The notes: generated by a model not told the origin, from the letters alone. DNA of 64,000 nt from an uncultured Amylibacter sp. (GCA_943846615.1 OX044354.1:1443001-1507000), one strand, 5' to 3'; shown: positions 50,066 through 60,266, counted from the first letter of the stretch. Made by a program: numbers and translations.

Positions 50066-50088
50066 ACGGGCCCTGTGCCCGTTTTTTT
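50066..50088 (+). terminator. Terminator-like hairpin in the rimP leader, possible attenuator
   Basis: ACGGGC (50066-50071), five-base loop, GCCCGT (50077-50082), then six Ts, ending 11 bases before the rimP ATG. The remaining spacer from 49898 shows no other clear element. Since no plus-strand gene ends upstream, the hairpin lies in the leader of the rimP-nusA-infB operon rather than after a gene. Confidence 0.6.
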
Positions 50089-50099
50089 GTGTGAGAAAC

Positions 50100-50651
50100 A
50101 TGTCAGATTTAATTGCAAAAGCAGCGATAGACAAACGTATGGCCAGCATCGTGCAACCCGTGATCGAAGATCTCGGTTACGAACTGGTGCGCATCCGTTT
50201 GATGTCAGGCAAATCAACAACCTTGCAAATCATGGCGGAACGCCCTGATGGCGGCATCGACGTAAACGATTGTTCAAAAATCTCAACCGAGGTCAGCGCA
50301 ATCTTGGACGTCGAAGACCCAATCGAGGCAGAATACGCATTAGAGGTTTCATCCCCCGGCATGGATCGCCCCCTAACGCGTTTAAAAGATTTCGCCGCAT
50401 GGGAAGGTTTCGAAGCAAAAATCGAAACAACAGAATTAATCGACGGCCAACGCCGCTTTAAGGGCATGTTGCGCGGTGTCGAAGGAAACGAAGTGCTGAT
50501 TGAAATCCAACAGGGCACAATCGGATTAGATTTTGAATGGTTGTCAGATGCCAAATTGGTTCTGACAGATGAATTGGTCGCGGCATCGCAAAAGAACCGC
50601 AAAGATATAGTCGAGAGCGATTTCGACGACATAGAAACAGAAGAGGAATAA
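50100..50651 (+). CDS. rimP: Ribosome maturation factor RimP
   Basis: 30S subunit assembly factor. 183 residues: an N-terminal alpha/beta domain with [38 protein letters not shown] and [15 protein letters not shown], then an SH3-like C-terminal domain. The acidic tail ([10 protein letters not shown]) is usual. I start at ATG 50100 (SDLIAKAA); the longer open frame from 49938 would span the leader hairpin. Three bases separate it from nusA. Confidence 0.95.
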   Translation: MSDLIAKAAIDKRMASIVQPVIEDLGYELVRIRLMSGKSTTLQIMAERPDGGIDVNDCSKISTEVSAILDVEDPIEAEYALEVSSPGMDRPLTRLKDFAAWEGFEAKIETTELIDGQRRFKGMLRGVEGNEVLIEIQQGTIGLDFEWLSDAKLVLTDELVAASQKNRKDIVESDFDDIETEEE

Positions 50652-50654
50652 ACC

Positions 50655-52280
50655 ATGGCTATTACCAGTGCAAACCGCCTAGAGCTGTTGCAGATTGCGG
50701 ACTCCGTAGCGCGCGAAAAAATGATCGACCCCGATCTGGTTCTACAAGCAATGGAAGAATCCTATGCCAAGGCCGCCAAATCTAAATATGGCGCTGAATT
50801 GGACATTCGTGCATTCATCGACCGTAAATCTGGCGAATTGGAAATGACACGCGTACGCGTTGTTGTCGAAGGCGACGAAGCAGAAAACACTTACACAGAA
50901 ATGACTGTGGAAGAGGCCCGCGCTCACAAAGAATCCCCAGCAGTTGGCGATCTAATCATCGACAAATTGCCACCAATGGATTTCGGTCGCATCGGCGCAC
51001 AATCTGCGAAACAGGTTATCTTGCAAAAGGTACGCGAAGCAGAACGTGATCGCCAATACGAAGAGTTCAAAGATCGCCAAGGCGAAATCATCAACGGTTT
51101 GGTTAAGCGCGTTGAATACGGCAACGTCATCGTTGACGTAGGCCGCGGCGAAGCCGTGTGTCGTCGTGATCAATTGGTAAACCGCGAAATGTTCCGCAAC
51201 GGCGACCGCATCCGCGCATACATCAAAGAGGTTCGTTCAGAAATGCGCGGTCCACAGATTTTCCTTTCACGCACAGCACCTGAATTTATGGCTGAGCTGT
51301 TCAAAATGGAAGTTCCTGAAATCTACGATGGTATCATCGAGATTAAGGCGGTTGCCCGCGATCCAGGTTCACGCGCCAAGATCGGCGTTATCTCATTCGA
51401 TAACGCAATTGATCCCGTTGGCGCATGTGTTGGTATGCGTGGCTCACGCGTTCAGGCCGTTGTGAATGAGTTGGGTGGCGAAAAAATCGACATCATCCCA
51501 TGGAACGAAGATGCACCAACATTCTTGGTAAACGCATTGCAACCAGCCGAGGTGACCAAGGTTGTTCTCGACGAAGAAGCAGAGCGCATCGAAGTTGTTG
51601 TTCCAGACGAGCAGTTGTCATTGGCAATCGGTCGTCGCGGTCAAAACGTGCGCTTGGCGTCACAGCTGACTGGCTTAGACATCGACATCATGACAGAGGC
51701 CGAAGAGTCAGAGCGCCGTCAGAAAGAATTCGAAGTACGCTCTAAATTGTTCATGGAAACATTGGACGTGGACGAAATGGTTGCGCAACTATTGGTTTCC
51801 GAAGGCTTCCGCACTTTGGAAGAGGTTGCCTACGTTGAAATCGACGAATTGTTGGTCATCGAAGGTTTCGACGAAGACACCGCCAACGAACTTCAGGCAC
51901 GTGCACGCGATTACTTGGACGCACTTAACGCAAAAGCAATTGCCGAAGCACGCGAACTGGGCGTCGCCCAAGACTTGATCGACTTTGAGGGTCTATCACC
52001 ACAAATGTTGGTAGCCCTTGGCAAAGACGATGTGAAATCACTCGAAGATTTCGCAACATGTGCCGATTGGGAATTGGCTGGTGGTTACACAACCGTAAAC
52101 GGCGAACGCCACAAAGATGACGGTGTGTTGGAAGCATACGATGTAGACATCGAAGAAGCCAAAGACATGATCATGCGCGCCCGCCTACAAATTGGTTGGG
52201 TCACAGAGGAACAGCTGGCCGAAGACGCCGCAGCCGAAGCGGCGGCCGCCGAAGCTGACGAGCAGGAGGCTGAAGCCTGA
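50655..52280 (+). CDS. nusA: Transcription termination/antitermination factor NusA
   Basis: Binds RNA polymerase and nascent RNA and modulates pausing, termination and antitermination. 541 residues: N-terminal polymerase-binding domain (1-130), S1 domain (GLVKRVEYGNVIVDVG), KH domains (DPVGACVGMRGSRVQAVVNE and LAIGRRGQNVRLASQLTG), then two acidic helix-hairpin-helix-like repeats (about 360-500) and an Ala/Glu-rich tail. Complete and typical for alphaproteobacteria. Middle of rimP-nusA-ylxR-infB. Confidence 0.97.
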   Translation: MAITSANRLELLQIADSVAREKMIDPDLVLQAMEESYAKAAKSKYGAELDIRAFIDRKSGELEMTRVRVVVEGDEAENTYTEMTVEEARAHKESPAVGDLIIDKLPPMDFGRIGAQSAKQVILQKVREAERDRQYEEFKDRQGEIINGLVKRVEYGNVIVDVGRGEAVCRRDQLVNREMFRNGDRIRAYIKEVRSEMRGPQIFLSRTAPEFMAELFKMEVPEIYDGIIEIKAVARDPGSRAKIGVISFDNAIDPVGACVGMRGSRVQAVVNELGGEKIDIIPWNEDAPTFLVNALQPAEVTKVVLDEEAERIEVVVPDEQLSLAIGRRGQNVRLASQLTGLDIDIMTEAEESERRQKEFEVRSKLFMETLDVDEMVAQLLVSEGFRTLEEVAYVEIDELLVIEGFDEDTANELQARARDYLDALNAKAIAEARELGVAQDLIDFEGLSPQMLVALGKDDVKSLEDFATCADWELAGGYTTVNGERHKDDGVLEAYDVDIEEAKDMIMRARLQIGWVTEEQLAEDAAAEAAAAEADEQEAEA

Positions 52281-52304
52281 TGCGTCAGGTTTCAGTATGT
52301 AACC

Positions 52305-52907
52305 TTGACCAGAGGCGCTTCAACCAAACGTAACACCGATCCCGAACGCAAATGCATTGCGTTCGGCAGTTCGCACCCCAAGGAAGAACTTATTCGTTTC
52401 GTTCTAAATCCTGATGGTGTGGTCACGCCAGATATTTCAGAAAAACTGCCTGGGCGGGGAATTTGGGTATCGGCGGATCGCTTTGCCCTTGAAAAGGCAA
52501 TCGACAAAAACTTGTTTTCGCGCGGCGCCAAGGCCCCCGCGAAAATTCCTGACGGCCTGTTTGATCTGGTCGATAAATTATTAACGCAAAGCGTGATCAA
52601 CTTGATATCGCTGGCACGTCGCGGTGGCGAAGTTGTCAGCGGATTTGAACAGGTCAAAGGCGCATTAATATCTGAACGCGCACGGCTTTTAATACAGGCC
52701 AGCGACGGTTCAGAACGCCAATTGGGCAAACTACGTTCCCCCGAAGGGAAGAACGTATATTTTAACTGTCTAAACCAAGCAGAATTGGGTTTGGCATTCG
52801 GACGAGACTATGCGATACACGCGGCGCTGACTGGTGGTGGACTTACACGTAAAGTTCGCACCGAGGCTACCCGCCTTGCTGGTATTCGCAAAACGGGCAA
52901 AAGCTGA
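52305..52907 (+). CDS. YlxR (DUF448) RNA-binding domain fused to L7Ae-like domain
   Basis: 200 residues. Residues 1-85 are YlxR-like: PERKCIAFGSSHPKEELIRF and GRGIWVSADRFALEKAIDKN. Residues about 90-190 look like an L7Ae/L30e-type RNA-binding fold (LISLARRGGEVVSGFEQV, LLIQASDGSERQ). In Bacillus the two domains are separate ylxR and ylxQ genes of the same operon; here they are fused. Probably an RNA-binding regulator or ribosome-associated factor. The start is TTG 52305 (MTRGASTKR); no better start is in frame. It lies between nusA and infB with spacers of 24 and 28 bases. Confidence 0.88.
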   Translation: MTRGASTKRNTDPERKCIAFGSSHPKEELIRFVLNPDGVVTPDISEKLPGRGIWVSADRFALEKAIDKNLFSRGAKAPAKIPDGLFDLVDKLLTQSVINLISLARRGGEVVSGFEQVKGALISERARLLIQASDGSERQLGKLRSPEGKNVYFNCLNQAELGLAFGRDYAIHAALTGGGLTRKVRTEATRLAGIRKTGKS

Positions 52908-52935
52908 TAGTATCAGCACAGAAAGGTAATTACGC

Positions 52936-55395
52936 ATGAGCGACGATAAAAAACCATTAGGACTGCGCAGCGGTTCTGGCGCAGGCCACGTAAAGCAAAG
53001 CTTCTCTCACGGACGCAGCAAGTCTGTTGTTGTCGAGAAAAAGCGCAAGCGTGTGATCGTGCCAGGCAAAGGTGCGGCGGCAACAGCTGGCGGCGCACGC
53101 GCGGCTGGGGTTTCTGATGCGGAACTAGAACGTCGCAAAAAGGCGCTGATGGCGGCTGCGGCCCAAGAGGACGAACGCAAAAAGCGCGAAGAGGCTGAAA
53201 CAGCCGAACGCGAAGCTGAACGCGCTGAACGTCGTCGTGCCCGCGACGAAAAAGAACGCGAAGAGCAAGAGCGCGCCGAAATGTTGCGCAAGCGCGAAGA
53301 AGAGAAAAACAAACCTGCCGAAGCCCCGAAAAAGGCGAAAGCGGAAAAACCTGCACCCGCCGATGATCCAGCCGCTGCGCAAGCCGCTGCACAACGCGCC
53401 GAAGCAGGTGGTCGCACCGCACCAAAACGCGATGATGCACCACGCAAAGATAACAAACAACAACCACGCAATCAAAAAGGTGGCGATGATCGTCGTCGTT
53501 CAGGCAAGCTGACAATCAACCAAGCATTGGGTGGCGGCGGCAATCGTCAACGCTCACTTGCCTCGATCAAGCGTAAGCAAGAACGCCAACGCCGTGAAAT
53601 GGCCGGTGGCAATACAGGTGAGCGCGAAAAGGTTGTACGCGACGTACAGGTTCCAGAGGCCATCACGGTCCAAGAACTGGCAAACCGCATGGCGGAAAAA
53701 ACCGCCGCTGTTGTGAAGGCATTGATGACAAACGGCATCATGGCGACACAAAACCAAACAATCGATGCGGATACCGCCGAATTGATCGTCGAAGAGTTCG
53801 GCCACAAAGTGGTACGCGTTTCTGATGCGGACGTCGAAGATGCGATTAACCTAATCGAAGACGCCGAAGAGGATCTAAAACCACGCGCACCTGTGATTAC
53901 AATCATGGGCCACGTTGACCACGGTAAAACATCCGTTCTGGACGCCCTGCGCAAAACATCCGTTGTTTCTGGCGAAGCAGGCGGCATCACACAACACATC
54001 GGCGCCTATCAAGTAACAACCGATGGCGGCACCTTGCTGTCCTTCTTGGATACACCGGGCCACGCGGCGTTTACGTCAATGCGTGCACGCGGCGCACAGG
54101 TAACGGACATCGTTGTTTTGGTGGTCGCTGCGAACGACGGCGTCATGCCACAAACAATCGAGGCTATCGCCCACGCAAAGGCAGCCAAGGTTCCATTGAT
54201 CGTCGCGATCAACAAAATGGATCACGAAGCAGCCGATCCAATGCGCGTTCGCACAGATCTTCTACAACACGAAGTAATTGTCGAAGCCATGTCAGGCGAA
54301 GTCCAAGATGTGGAAATTTCCGCGAAAACAGGCGCAGGCCTAGATTCCTTGCTGGAAGCCATCGCGTTGCAATCTGAATTGCTAGAATTGAAAGCCAACC
54401 CAGATCGCGCTGCCCATGGTGCCGTGATCGAGGCGAAATTGGACACCGGCCGCGGCCCTGTTGCAACCGTTCTGGTGCAAACAGGTACATTGCGCAAAGG
54501 TGACATTTTCGTTGTAGGTGAACAGTTCGGTAAGGTTCGTGCATTGATCAACGACCAAGGTAAAACAGTCACCGAAGCTGGCCCATCAGTTCCAGTAGAG
54601 GTTCTTGGCCTAAACGGTACACCATCTGCGGGTGACGTACTAAACGTTGTTTCATCCGAGGCTGAAGCACGCGAAATCGCTGATTACCGTTTGCAAGCGT
54701 CCAAGGACAAGAAAGCCGCCGCTGGTTCAGCAACAACGCTGGATCAAATGATGGCCAAGGCCAAAGCGGACCAAAACGTGTCCGAATTGCCAATCGTTGT
54801 CAAAGGCGACGTCCAAGGTTCGACCGAAGCAATCGTTCAAGCCATGGAAAAAATCGGCAACGAAGAAGTTCGCGTTCGCGTATTGCATTCCGGTGTTGGC
54901 GCGATCACAGAATCCGACGTCACATTGGCAGATGCCTCCAAGGCACCGATCATCGGCTTTAACGTACGTGCAAACGCACCGGCGCGTGCCGCCGCAAATC
55001 AAAAGGGTGTGGAACTTCGTTACTACTCTATCATCTATGATTTGGTCGAAGACATCAAAGCAGCCGCATCTGGCCTGCTATCTGCCGAGGTTCGCGAAAC
55101 ATTCATCGGCTACGCGAAAATCAAAGAAGTGTTCAAAATCACTGGCGTTGGTAAAATCGGTGGTTGTGAAGTCACCGAAGGCATCGCACGCCGCGCCGCA
55201 GGTGTACGTCTATTACGCGACGACGTGGTTATCCACGAAGGCCGCCTAAAAACACTGAAACGCTTCAAAGACGAAGTCAAAGACGTCCACATGGGCCAAG
55301 AATGTGGTATGGCCTTCGAAAACTACGAAGACATACGCGTCGGCGACGTCATCGAAATCTTCGAAACAGAAGAGATCGAACGCAAGCTGGACTAA
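52936..55395 (+). CDS. infB: Translation initiation factor IF-2
   Basis: GTPase that brings initiator tRNA to the 30S subunit. 819 residues. A long charged, Ala/Glu/Lys/Arg-rich N-terminal region (about 1-230) is followed by the IF2_N domain, then G1 [18 protein letters not shown] (G3) and NKMDHEA (G4), the beta-barrel domains and the C-terminal initiator tRNA-binding domain ([12 protein letters not shown]). An internal start giving a shorter form, known from other species, cannot be judged. Last gene of the operon, followed by a strong terminator. Confidence 0.98.
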   Translation: MSDDKKPLGLRSGSGAGHVKQSFSHGRSKSVVVEKKRKRVIVPGKGAAATAGGARAAGVSDAELERRKKALMAAAAQEDERKKREEAETAEREAERAERRRARDEKEREEQERAEMLRKREEEKNKPAEAPKKAKAEKPAPADDPAAAQAAAQRAEAGGRTAPKRDDAPRKDNKQQPRNQKGGDDRRRSGKLTINQALGGGGNRQRSLASIKRKQERQRREMAGGNTGEREKVVRDVQVPEAITVQELANRMAEKTAAVVKALMTNGIMATQNQTIDADTAELIVEEFGHKVVRVSDADVEDAINLIEDAEEDLKPRAPVITIMGHVDHGKTSVLDALRKTSVVSGEAGGITQHIGAYQVTTDGGTLLSFLDTPGHAAFTSMRARGAQVTDIVVLVVAANDGVMPQTIEAIAHAKAAKVPLIVAINKMDHEAADPMRVRTDLLQHEVIVEAMSGEVQDVEISAKTGAGLDSLLEAIALQSELLELKANPDRAAHGAVIEAKLDTGRGPVATVLVQTGTLRKGDIFVVGEQFGKVRALINDQGKTVTEAGPSVPVEVLGLNGTPSAGDVLNVVSSEAEAREIADYRLQASKDKKAAAGSATTLDQMMAKAKADQNVSELPIVVKGDVQGSTEAIVQAMEKIGNEEVRVRVLHSGVGAITESDVTLADASKAPIIGFNVRANAPARAAANQKGVELRYYSIIYDLVEDIKAAASGLLSAEVRETFIGYAKIKEVFKITGVGKIGGCEVTEGIARRAAGVRLLRDDVVIHEGRLKTLKRFKDEVKDVHMGQECGMAFENYEDIRVGDVIEIFETEEIERKLD

Positions 55396-55415
55396 GTTTA
55401 GTTACATAAAATTTC

Positions 55416-55447
55416 AAAGCCGCGCTTGGAAACAAGCGCGGCTTTTT
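55416..55447 (+). terminator. Rho-independent terminator after infB
   Basis: Perfect 13-base-pair stem AAAGCCGCGCTTG/CAAGCGCGGCTTT closed by a GAAA tetraloop (55429-55432) and followed by TT. It lies between infB and the convergent esterase gene and may serve both directions. Confidence 0.85.
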
Positions 55448-55449
55448 CA

Positions 55450-56439
55450 TTAAAACCGATCGAAAAAATCAAACGCCACGGGCGCATACCAGCTCGGCCA
55501 AGAATGCCCCAAACTCGGCTCTTCAATCGAAATCACCGTCTTGGCATCCACATATTCATTGGCAATCGATCCTACAGGCAACCCCACCAGCCCCACAGCC
55601 GATCCAGCAACAACAGGTAATTCATTTGATGCGCCCGTATTGATCGCACCATTGGCCGCCCGTGCTGCATTCAGTGCGCGAAACATGCCCACCTTGAACT
55701 CGAACCCGACGGAAATTTCCTGTTCGCGATCACTGATCCCACCGTTAATCGGCATTCGGTTGTCTGATCCACCTTGCAACAACATCGCATTCACTTGTTT
55801 GCCTTCCATGATGTTTATGAATTCAACGCCATCACGATGCCGCCCAAACGATAACTTGCCCACGGACCCCGCCATCGTCGCCAGCGACCTGATCTTTTTA
55901 TCCGTCGCACTCCACTGGGTACCCATGCGGTAAATGTGTTTGGAACCACCCGAAAACCCCGCCAACTGTACATGGTTTTCTTCCACTTGAGTCGTCGCCG
56001 CCACCCGCTTCATTAACCGTCGCGTATATTCGACATTGCTAACGGCCGCACAATCCGTGTCCGTCCAATTGGCATTCTCGGTATAATCAATGCCACAACT
56101 GTCTTGGTCCGTCCCTTGCGCAAAAACCACAACATAATCATGCGCCTCTGCCTCATCCATAATTCCCTTGCTGGCCAACATCAATCTCTGCGCATTTTGA
56201 TTGCCACCATGAAACACATACAAAACGCGGTGTTTTGCATCGGTTGCCGCATAGGTACTAGGCTTAAACAAGCAATAATACCGCGCCACACCCTGCACCA
56301 TAACCTCTTCGGCGCTCACCGTCGCACCCACTGGCGGGACAACCCCACCACATAACGTTACAAACCCCGCTGGCGGAGCAGCCTGTAATTGCCCGCTGAA
56401 CATCGTAATTAAAATAATTAAACTTTTAAAAAACCGCAT
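55450..56439 (-). CDS. Secreted alpha/beta-hydrolase, polyhydroxybutyrate depolymerase/esterase-like
   Basis: 329 residues with a signal peptide (MRFFKSLIILITMFSGQLQA). VLYVFHGGNQNAQRLM is the oxyanion region, VQLAGFSGGSKHIYRMG the nucleophile elbow (G-F-S-G-G), and EEPSLGHSWPSW the histidine near the C terminus. This arrangement fits the PHB depolymerase/feruloyl-esterase-like secreted hydrolases, but G-F-S-G-G departs from the usual lipase box G-x-S-x-G only in spacing context, and the polymer or ester substrate is not evident. Strong Shine-Dalgarno AAGGAG. Monocistronic, convergent with infB. Confidence 0.8.
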   Translation of the reverse strand: MRFFKSLIILITMFSGQLQAAPPAGFVTLCGGVVPPVGATVSAEEVMVQGVARYYCLFKPSTYAATDAKHRVLYVFHGGNQNAQRLMLASKGIMDEAEAHDYVVVFAQGTDQDSCGIDYTENANWTDTDCAAVSNVEYTRRLMKRVAATTQVEENHVQLAGFSGGSKHIYRMGTQWSATDKKIRSLATMAGSVGKLSFGRHRDGVEFINIMEGKQVNAMLLQGGSDNRMPINGGISDREQEISVGFEFKVGMFRALNAARAANGAINTGASNELPVVAGSAVGLVGLPVGSIANEYVDAKTVISIEEPSLGHSWPSWYAPVAFDFFDRF

Positions 56440-56537
56440 CGTAATTCTCCTTTGAAAACTACAATCAGCCTAGCCTCGCAATCAACACACATCAGTGACC
56501 ACAATCACCCTTACATACAGTCCTGCACCGTTAGTCG

Positions 56538-57437
56538 TTAAACATCCCAACCCATAACGCGGCATCTACGCAAAATGTCTTTTTGGATACTTGGCTTAAA
56601 ATTCCACAAATGTTGTTGGCGCAGATACCAAAACAAATATCTTTCTACTGGCAAATCCGCGCCCATTACATCTGAAAAACTGGCGGATAATCCCTTAATA
56701 CGCACCGATTGGAAAACGTGATGAAATTCCGCATCTCCAAACAAAATCCCGGGCTTATGATACAACAGCCCCTTTAACGAAACGGATGAATTCATACTGA
56801 CGGTATAATCACACCCCGCCAGCAATGAATCCAAATCACCATCAACAATTTGCACACGATCCCCATCGATCATCGCGTTTAACGCCGCCAAGTCCACATC
56901 GCTATAATCTTCACGCGGATGCAATTTCAAAAAAACCTTACGTGTCGGTTCATGGGCAATCGTTTCACGCACCATGTCCAGCGGGTTCATGGATTGCCAA
57001 AACCTCTGACGCCCAATAACACCCTGCATGGCAACCAAAACATACCCGCCTTGCGAAACTTCTGCCTTCTTATGGCGATCCGTGATGCGCTGGGAAAACC
57101 GCGTTGCCAATTCGGAATCAACATTATCGGGCTCAAACGCTCGTCCATAGACCAATTTCTGCGCAGGATCGGCGGTTTTATCAATCATCCAAAACGGGCC
57201 AAAGGCGGCGGGCCGAACCTCTAACGCATGTGGGTGCGTCGGGCGATTGCGGTAAAACAAACTATATGCGTCATCGCGATACGACTGCTGTAACGCTTCT
57301 GGTGTTGCATCCATGAACGATACCTCTGCACCAACCCCTTGAAATGCCGCGCGTACATTCGCCAAAAAATGCGTCGGTTTCTGGTCCGCGATCCCCACCA
57401 TCTCGCTGGGCACATATATATCCAGACGCCGTTTCAC
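56538..57437 (-). CDS. Capsule polysaccharide synthesis-like protein (paralogue of upstream neighbour)
   Basis: 299 residues, cytoplasmic. The pattern VFLKLHPREDYSDVDL, then SLLAGCDYTVSMNSSVSLKG and LLYHKPGILFGDAEFHHVFQ, resembles the C-terminal half of capsule synthesis (KpsC/KpsS-like) glycosyltransferases, which use CMP-Kdo; donor and acceptor here are unknown. It is homologous to the gene before it (SQVGLRALLHRKHG and DCAFHHLLRN align with this region). The start is GTG 57437, overlapping the previous stop as GTGA; TTG 57440 is the alternative. Mean length is about half that of full KpsC, so it is a single-domain member. Confidence 0.7.
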   Translation of the reverse strand: MKRRLDIYVPSEMVGIADQKPTHFLANVRAAFQGVGAEVSFMDATPEALQQSYRDDAYSLFYRNRPTHPHALEVRPAAFGPFWMIDKTADPAQKLVYGRAFEPDNVDSELATRFSQRITDRHKKAEVSQGGYVLVAMQGVIGRQRFWQSMNPLDMVRETIAHEPTRKVFLKLHPREDYSDVDLAALNAMIDGDRVQIVDGDLDSLLAGCDYTVSMNSSVSLKGLLYHKPGILFGDAEFHHVFQSVRIKGLSASFSDVMGADLPVERYLFWYLRQQHLWNFKPSIQKDILRRCRVMGWDV

Positions 57438-58270
57438 CAACCCAGTTCCTGCACCTTCTGCATCACCGTATCCACATTCTGCACCGCCTGAACCTCAAAC
57501 AACCAACGCACATACCCTTCAAACGCAGGCGCATCACGGTGCACACGATTGAAACTCTTCTTAATCCGTTGATCCCTTGATGGATTGCGCAGTAGGTGAT
57601 GAAACGCACAATCCGCCATTTGTACCCCATGCTTGCGATGCAATAATGCGCGCAAACCAACTTGGCTATCCTGCGTCACAACAAAGGCACATGCATCCAA
57701 TAACCGATCAATCGGGGCCGATGAAATACTGATCCGCCCACGCCCGCGATATTTGTCCAATGCCAATGTATCCAACCCATCAACTGCCGTCACAATGATC
57801 TGGCGATGCGGTTCATGATCCAGCGCCTGCTTTACCATATCCGCATTTGAATAGGGTCGAACACCTTCCACCACAGGCTCATCAGGGCTCAACGCCACTA
57901 GAACGAAATCGTCCATCCCAAAGGGATACTCAAATGGCTCTATCGTGCTTGCGCGCAACCCATTAAAAAACTCATCCGCCGCGCCCTCGGCCACCTCCGC
58001 TGGATCAAATTCACTATCGTCATCCACGCCAGAAAATAACCAATAATCCGTATCCAACAACCGCGTTAAACTGGCCGCACGCGGATGCGTTGCCACCCTA
58101 TCTTGGAATATGCTGTAAACTGGATCATCCATAGAAGCGGCCCATGAACCCACGCCATCTGGTATAAATGAAACCTGCATGCCAATCGCGGATAATGCAT
58201 CGCCAACACCGCGTAAAAAACGCGCAGGCGCATCACCTTTAAAATAAATCTTAACCGCATCAATGCGCAA
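57434..58270 (-). CDS. Capsule polysaccharide synthesis-like protein, divergent paralogue
   Basis: About 278 residues. It shares fold and order with the following gene: an N-terminal alpha/beta part with ARFLRGVGDALSAIGMQVSF, then QALDHEPHRQIIVTA, RLLDACAFVVTQDSQVGLRA and LLHRKHGVQMADCAFHHLLR. The H-P-R segment of its sister (KLHPRED) is replaced by TAVDGLDT, so catalytic residues may be lost. The start is uncertain: TTG 58270 has AAAGGGG six bases upstream; GTG 58288 is possible; the frame is open to 58387 but that overlaps hslV. Divergent from hslV and translationally coupled to its paralogue. Confidence 0.65.
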   Translation of the reverse strand: MRIDAVKIYFKGDAPARFLRGVGDALSAIGMQVSFIPDGVGSWAASMDDPVYSIFQDRVATHPRAASLTRLLDTDYWLFSGVDDDSEFDPAEVAEGAADEFFNGLRASTIEPFEYPFGMDDFVLVALSPDEPVVEGVRPYSNADMVKQALDHEPHRQIIVTAVDGLDTLALDKYRGRGRISISSAPIDRLLDACAFVVTQDSQVGLRALLHRKHGVQMADCAFHHLLRNPSRDQRIKKSFNRVHRDAPAFEGYVRWLFEVQAVQNVDTVMQKVQELGW

Positions 58271-58303
58271 AACCCGCCCCTTTATCACTTCGGCGTCAGA
58301 ATT

Positions 58304-58335
58304 CTTGTCATTCCCATTGGGGATTCGTATATCTG
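58304..58335 (+). promoter_or_regulatory. RpoH (heat-shock sigma-32) promoter of hslVU
   Basis: CTTG (58304-58307), 18-base spacer, CGTATATCTG (58326-58335). This fits the alphaproteobacterial heat-shock consensus CTTG-N17/18-CYTATNTNNG with one mismatch. It ends 22 bases before the hslV start, giving a short leader. hslVU are classic heat-shock genes, which supports the assignment. Confidence 0.7.
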
Positions 58336-58357
58336 ACAGTAACGAAAGGCAACGATC

Positions 58358-58915
58358 ATGGAACCCACGAAATTCCCCGGCTGGCACGGCACCACAATCA
58401 TCGGCGTCCGCAAAGGCGACGAAGTCGTCATCGCAGGCGATGGCCAGGTCAGCCTTGGCAACACAGTGATCAAAGGATCCGCTAAAAAGGTACGCCGCAT
58501 TTCACCGGGCGGCCACGATGTTGTCTGCGGCTTCGCAGGCTCCACCGCCGATGCCTTCACCCTGCTCGAACGCCTAGAGGCAAAGTTGGAAGCATCCCCT
58601 GGTCAACTCGCCAAGGCATCCATATCGCTCGCCAAAGATTGGCGCATGGATAAATACCTCAAAAACCTAGAGGCGATGTTAATCGTCACAGACGGAACCG
58701 ACCTCTTCGTGATCACAGGCGCTGGCGACGTGCTGGAACCCGAACACGGCATCGCGGCAATCGGATCAGGCGGGAACTTCGCCCTCGCCGCCGCTCGTGC
58801 ATTGATTGATGGCGACCAAGACGCCGAAACAATCGCTCGCAAATCCCTGACCATCGCCGCAGAAATCTGCGTCTTTACCAACGGTAACATGACAGTCGAG
58901 AAAATTTCAAAATGA
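58358..58915 (+). CDS. hslV: ATP-dependent protease subunit HslV
   Basis: Proteolytic subunit of the HslUV (ClpYQ) complex, a threonine protease related to the proteasome beta subunit. 185 residues. A short propeptide ([10 protein letters not shown]) precedes the T-T-I-I start of the mature chain; [20 protein letters not shown] and [17 protein letters not shown] are family signatures. GAAAGG precedes the start. It overlaps hslU by ATGA (58912-58915), and a heat-shock promoter lies directly upstream. Confidence 0.97.
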   Translation: MEPTKFPGWHGTTIIGVRKGDEVVIAGDGQVSLGNTVIKGSAKKVRRISPGGHDVVCGFAGSTADAFTLLERLEAKLEASPGQLAKASISLAKDWRMDKYLKNLEAMLIVTDGTDLFVITGAGDVLEPEHGIAAIGSGGNFALAAARALIDGDQDAETIARKSLTIAAEICVFTNGNMTVEKISK

Positions 58916-60216
58916 CAGACCTAACCCCCCGCGAAATCGTATCCGAATTGGACCGCTACATCATCGGTCAAAATGACGCAAAACGCTCCGTCGCCGTGGC
59001 CCTGCGCAATCGCTGGCGCCGCGCCAAATTGGACGACGATATCCGCGATGAAGTCTACCCAAAAAACATCCTAATGATCGGGCCAACAGGCGTTGGTAAA
59101 ACCGAAATCAGCCGCCGCCTTGCAAAACTAGCGAAGGCACCGTTCCTCAAGGTCGAAGCGACTAAGTTCACAGAGGTCGGCTATGTCGGTCGCGACGTGG
59201 AACAAATCGTGCGCGATCTGGTCGACGCCGCCATCATCATGATCCGCGACGACAAACGCGAAAAGGTCAAAGAGGGCGCATATGAATCCGCCGAAAACCG
59301 CGTTCTGGACGCCTTGTGTGGTGCGGACGCACGCGACCAAACCCGCGATCTGTTCCGTAAAAAACTACGCGATGGCATGCTGGACGACAAAGAAATCGAA
59401 ATCGAAATCGCCGACACATCCAACCCAATGGGCGGCATGATGGATATCCCTGGCCAACCTGGAATGGGCATGATGAACCTTGGCGAAATGTTCGGCAAGG
59501 CAATGGGCGGGCGCACCACCAAACGCAAAATCCGCGTCGCCGACAGCTATAAAGTCCTGATCGACGAAGAGGCCGACAAACTCGTCGACCAAGAAACCGT
59601 CACCAAAGAGGCCGTCATGGCAGTAGAGGAAAGCGGCATCGTTTTCTTGGATGAAATCGACAAAGTCTGCGCCAAATCGGACGCCCGCGGCGGTGACGTA
59701 TCACGCGAAGGCGTGCAGCGCGATCTACTCCCGCTGATCGAGGGTACAACAGTCTCCACAAAACACGGCCCCGTCAAAACCGACCACATCCTATTCATCG
59801 CATCGGGCGCATTCCACATCGCAAAACCATCGGACTTACTCCCCGAACTTCAAGGCCGTCTACCGATCCGTGTCGAACTCCGCGCACTCACGGAACAGGA
59901 TTTCGTCCGCATCCTAACGGAAACCGACAACGCTCTTACGCGCCAATACGCGGCATTAATGGCGACGGAAAACGTAGACGTAACCTTCACCGATGACGGC
60001 ATCGCAGCAATCGCAAAAATCGCCGCCGACGTGAACGAAAGCATCGAAAACATCGGCGCACGCCGCCTGCACACAATCATCGAACGCGTCTTCGAGGAAC
60101 TCAGCTTCACCGCCCCCGATCGCACAGGCGAAGCAGTAGAAGTCAACGCAGACTTCGTCGAAAAACACCTCGGCGAATTGGCTCGCAGCGCGGACATCTC
60201 GCGCTACGTTCTCTAG
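58912..60216 (+). CDS. hslU: ATP-dependent protease ATPase subunit HslU
   Basis: AAA+ unfoldase that feeds substrates to HslV. 434 residues. It begins [22 protein letters not shown]; Walker A is GPTGVGKTE, Walker B VFLDEIDK, and sensor 2 lies in [20 protein letters not shown]; the C-terminal tail ends SRYVL, the HslV-docking peptide. The intermediate I-domain (about 110-240) is Met/Gly-rich around residue 180. Complete and typical. Confidence 0.98.
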   Translation: MTDLTPREIVSELDRYIIGQNDAKRSVAVALRNRWRRAKLDDDIRDEVYPKNILMIGPTGVGKTEISRRLAKLAKAPFLKVEATKFTEVGYVGRDVEQIVRDLVDAAIIMIRDDKREKVKEGAYESAENRVLDALCGADARDQTRDLFRKKLRDGMLDDKEIEIEIADTSNPMGGMMDIPGQPGMGMMNLGEMFGKAMGGRTTKRKIRVADSYKVLIDEEADKLVDQETVTKEAVMAVEESGIVFLDEIDKVCAKSDARGGDVSREGVQRDLLPLIEGTTVSTKHGPVKTDHILFIASGAFHIAKPSDLLPELQGRLPIRVELRALTEQDFVRILTETDNALTRQYAALMATENVDVTFTDDGIAAIAKIAADVNESIENIGARRLHTIIERVFEELSFTAPDRTGEAVEVNADFVEKHLGELARSADISRYVL

Positions 60217-60233
60217 TTTTTACTTTGTAAAAA
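60217..60233. terminator. AT-rich inverted repeat between hslU and glycosyltransferase gene
   Basis: TTTTTAC-TTT-GTAAAAA directly after the hslU stop, followed by TATTTTC and a small GGCC-GAA-GGCC hairpin (about 60242-60252). It is in the position of a convergent terminator, but the stem is weak, so the function is tentative. Confidence 0.35.
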
Positions 60234-60266
60234 TATTTTCGGGCCGAAGGCCATTATAGTTAAACG

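Noticed and set aside
49924..50220. 98-codon minus-strand frame across the rimP leader
   Set aside because: It overlaps rimP, has no ribosome-binding site, and its reading runs through the leader hairpin.
53007..53471. Long minus-strand frames antisense to the infB N-terminal region
   Set aside because: They arise from the repetitive GAA/GCG/CGC codons of the charged IF-2 N terminus.
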